This document shows, in pieces, positions 63,501 to 64,000 of a stretch of DNA of 64,000 nucleotides (position 1 is its first letter; each line of letters starts with the position of its first letter). The stretch spans positions 1 through 64,000 of the forward strand of contig CANLTI010000004.1 in assembly GCA_947494095.1 (NCBI GenBank), in the 5' to 3' direction. Position numbers and translations under genes: made by a program. This DNA is from an uncultured Pseudomonadales bacterium (GTDB lineage: Bacteria > Pseudomonadota > Gammaproteobacteria > Pseudomonadales > Cellvibrionaceae). The notes beneath the pieces were generated by a model, which was not told the origin of the DNA, did not search any database, and was given only the letters and a program-made list of their open reading frames with translations.

Positions 63501-64000
63501 TTGCGCTGGGTGATAACGGTACGCTTTAAATCATTTAGGTTTTTAATAAATCCCAAACCGCGAATAACATATTCGACTTTATTGATTTCTATTGTGCGTG
63601 CGCCCACATCCAAATTGCTGGCGCGTACAGCGTCAAATACATCACTTAAGGTAATATTAAAAGCGCGCAGTGCATCGGGTTTTACATCAATTTGGTACTC
63701 TTTAACAAAGCCACCAATAGAGGCGACTTCAGCAACGCCTTCTACGCTTTGTAGGGCATTACTCACTTGCCAGTCTTGCGTGCTGCGCAATGTGTGTAAA
63801 TCCCAGCCGCCGGCAGGCTGATTGTTTTTATCGCGGCCCTCGAGGGTATACCAAAATATTTGGCCAAGGCCTGTGGCATCTGGCCCTAGCTGTGGCTGAA
63901 CCCCTTGGGGTAGCGTACCTGCCGTTAGGCTTGCAAGTTTTTCTATAATGCGGCTTCGCGTCCAGTAAAATTCGCTGTCTTCATTAAAAATAATATAAAT
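60509..64000 (-). CDS. CusA-like heavy-metal RND efflux pump (partial, runs off right edge)
   Basis: At least 1163 residues; the start lies beyond 64000, and an internal ATG at 63790 is not the real start since the frame stays open and conserved (GRDKNNQPAGGWDLHTLRST). An inner-membrane proton-driven pump of the HME-RND group, which with a membrane-fusion protein and outer-membrane channel exports Cu(I), Ag(I) or divalent metals. Signatures: DWQVSNALQSVEGVAEVAS, IGTIVDMAVILIDNINKHL (proton-relay Asp) and FGIATDDGVLITTYLKQQF. Between about residues 440 and 560 there is an unusual stretch of four or so extra helices compared with E. coli CusA. Metal specificity cannot be told. The neighbours expected (cusB, cusC) should be further right. 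Confidence 0.9.
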   Translation of the reverse strand: MYIIFNEDSEFYWTRSRIIEKLASLTAGTLPQGVQPQLGPDATGLGQIFWYTLEGRDKNNQPAGGWDLHTLRSTQDWQVSNALQSVEGVAEVASIGGFVKEYQIDVKPDALRAFNITLSDVFDAVRASNLDVGARTIEINKVEYVIRGLGFIKNLNDLKRTVITQRNNVPITLEQIATIGFGPALRRGALNKAGSEAVGGVIVARYGQNPAQVIKRINQKILEISQGLPSKTLQDGTISQVRIIPFYDRSQLIEQTLNTLNKAIYQQLLITLIVVILLMLHIRSALLIAGVMPLAVLSAFIGMKLFNVDANVVALAGIAIAIGTIVDMAVILIDNINKHLKVASPNTNPLNTIYAASTEVAGAITTAVITTIISFLPIFTLEGAEGKLFTPLAYTKTFTLVGAIVITLIILPTLAQSLLRPPKQSIRLKTSLWLAVAAAGVYLPFGLISTTPIILMTSTIITITGLFNAIQAYPPLTSRYLHSHKINTSISFFITFFITLLVAILLAQSWQPLGVEYDIGNIFFVIISIGSILGFFRLFIAFYPRILTQLLRYKKICIAGAISVVLLGFSAGFGLNNILFFMPQVIKNTQPWQNISAALPGLGKEFMPVLDEGSFLFMPSAMQHASIGEVMDILTKQNIAISAIPEVEQVVGKLGRAQSPLDPAPVSMIETMVSYKPEYKSTPNGDVMRFEYNNKKQTFVRDSLGQLIPSTSGKPFRQWRAHIKTSDDIWQAIAKAGQMTGVTSAPKLQPIATRLIMLQSGIRAPMGVKIFGPTLEAIELAALQIEALLKEVPSINAAAVLADKMVGKPYLEIAINRSAIARYGIKVQTVQEVIEVAIGGKTVSQAIEGRERYSIRVRYQRELRDSINSIENILVTAPNGVQVPLKALTHIEYQRGPQVIKGENTFLLGYVLFDKTKGVAEITAVNDAQKKLNQSIARGQLTLASGVSFQFTGSYQHQIRAEKKLKFIIPLALLSIIIVLYLQFKSLTNIAIIFSAIAFAWSGGFLLLWLYNQAWFLDITFLGHNLRQLFNVQAIHLSVAVWVGFLALFGIATDDGVLITTYLKQQFTPHPNSHNAAPFKTIHAIRAAVVIAGTRRIRPAVMTTVTTLIALLPVLSSTGRGAEIMTPMAIPIFGGMLLAMVSVFLVPILFCAVEELKLKRSLD

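Overview
The window looks like about 64 kb of chromosome from a marine, polysaccharide-degrading gammaproteobacterium of the Cellvibrionales/Cellvibrionaceae type (Saccharophagus/Teredinibacter relatives). This is inferred from lipoproteins with poly-serine linkers joined to malectin and carbohydrate-binding modules, a TonB-dependent receptor, thrombospondin-type-3 (TSP3) calcium-repeat proteins, a Pseudomonas-like pilA/pilBCD-coaE-yacG locus, and a lolB-ispE-tRNAGln-prs-rplY-pth-ychF housekeeping block. No taxonomic search was possible.

Layout. 1-1650: a gene-poor left edge with a strong terminator and a decayed gene that joins a lipoprotein/cytochrome c/malectin N-terminus to a DUF1552-like C-terminus. 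1.85-3.25 kb: a DUF2750 protein and MsrA. 3.8-8.5 kb: an OmpR-type regulator, a LysM-FecR envelope protein and a CHASE2 histidine kinase. 8.7-11.2 kb: OmpA-like porin, MscS and a small orphan. 11.4-20.3 kb: a 2290-residue TSP3/Ig-like surface protein divergent from a malectin/CBM lipoprotein. 20.4-24.4 kb: cytochrome b561, two further MscS channels and a DUF432-like protein. 24.4-24.8 kb: TRAP transporter debris. 25.0-31.1 kb: the phosphate regulon pstS-pstC-pstA-pstB-phoU with a Pho box and an attenuator-like terminator. 31.2-43.3 kb: housekeeping genes (ychF, pth, rplY, prs, tRNA-Gln, ispE, lolB, a TPR lipoprotein, then divergent hemA, prfA, prmC, moeB). 43.4-45.8 kb: TonB receptor. 46.4-54.3 kb: yacG-coaE-pilD-pilC-pilB, comEA, and divergent pilA plus a Wzy/TfpO-like pilin glycosyltransferase. 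54.7-60.3 kb: alaA, msrB, a Tag-family glycosylase, several hypotheticals and a duplicated tRNA-Glu/tRNA-Gly pair. 60.5-64 kb: a CusA-like heavy-metal RND pump running off the right edge.

Recurring non-coding elements. A MITE-like repeat with perfect 12-bp termini (GTAACTATTCAG) occurs as two good copies in opposite orientation (36434-36594 and 46149-46383) and at least two decayed copies (about 4488-4651 and 60321-60434). No transposase for it is in the window.

How the genes work together. The pst-phoU cluster forms one phosphate-uptake and signalling unit. The pil/comEA genes make type IV pili and take up DNA. The regulator/LysM-FecR/CHASE2 trio looks like an envelope-sensing system. The three MscS paralogues, OmpA protein and CBM/TSP3 proteins serve the envelope and cell surface. 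I found no CRISPR array, prophage, or convincing defence or biosynthetic island. The most unusual items are the decayed fusion gene, the giant TSP3 protein, the MITE family, the pst leader and the pilA-tfpO arrangement.
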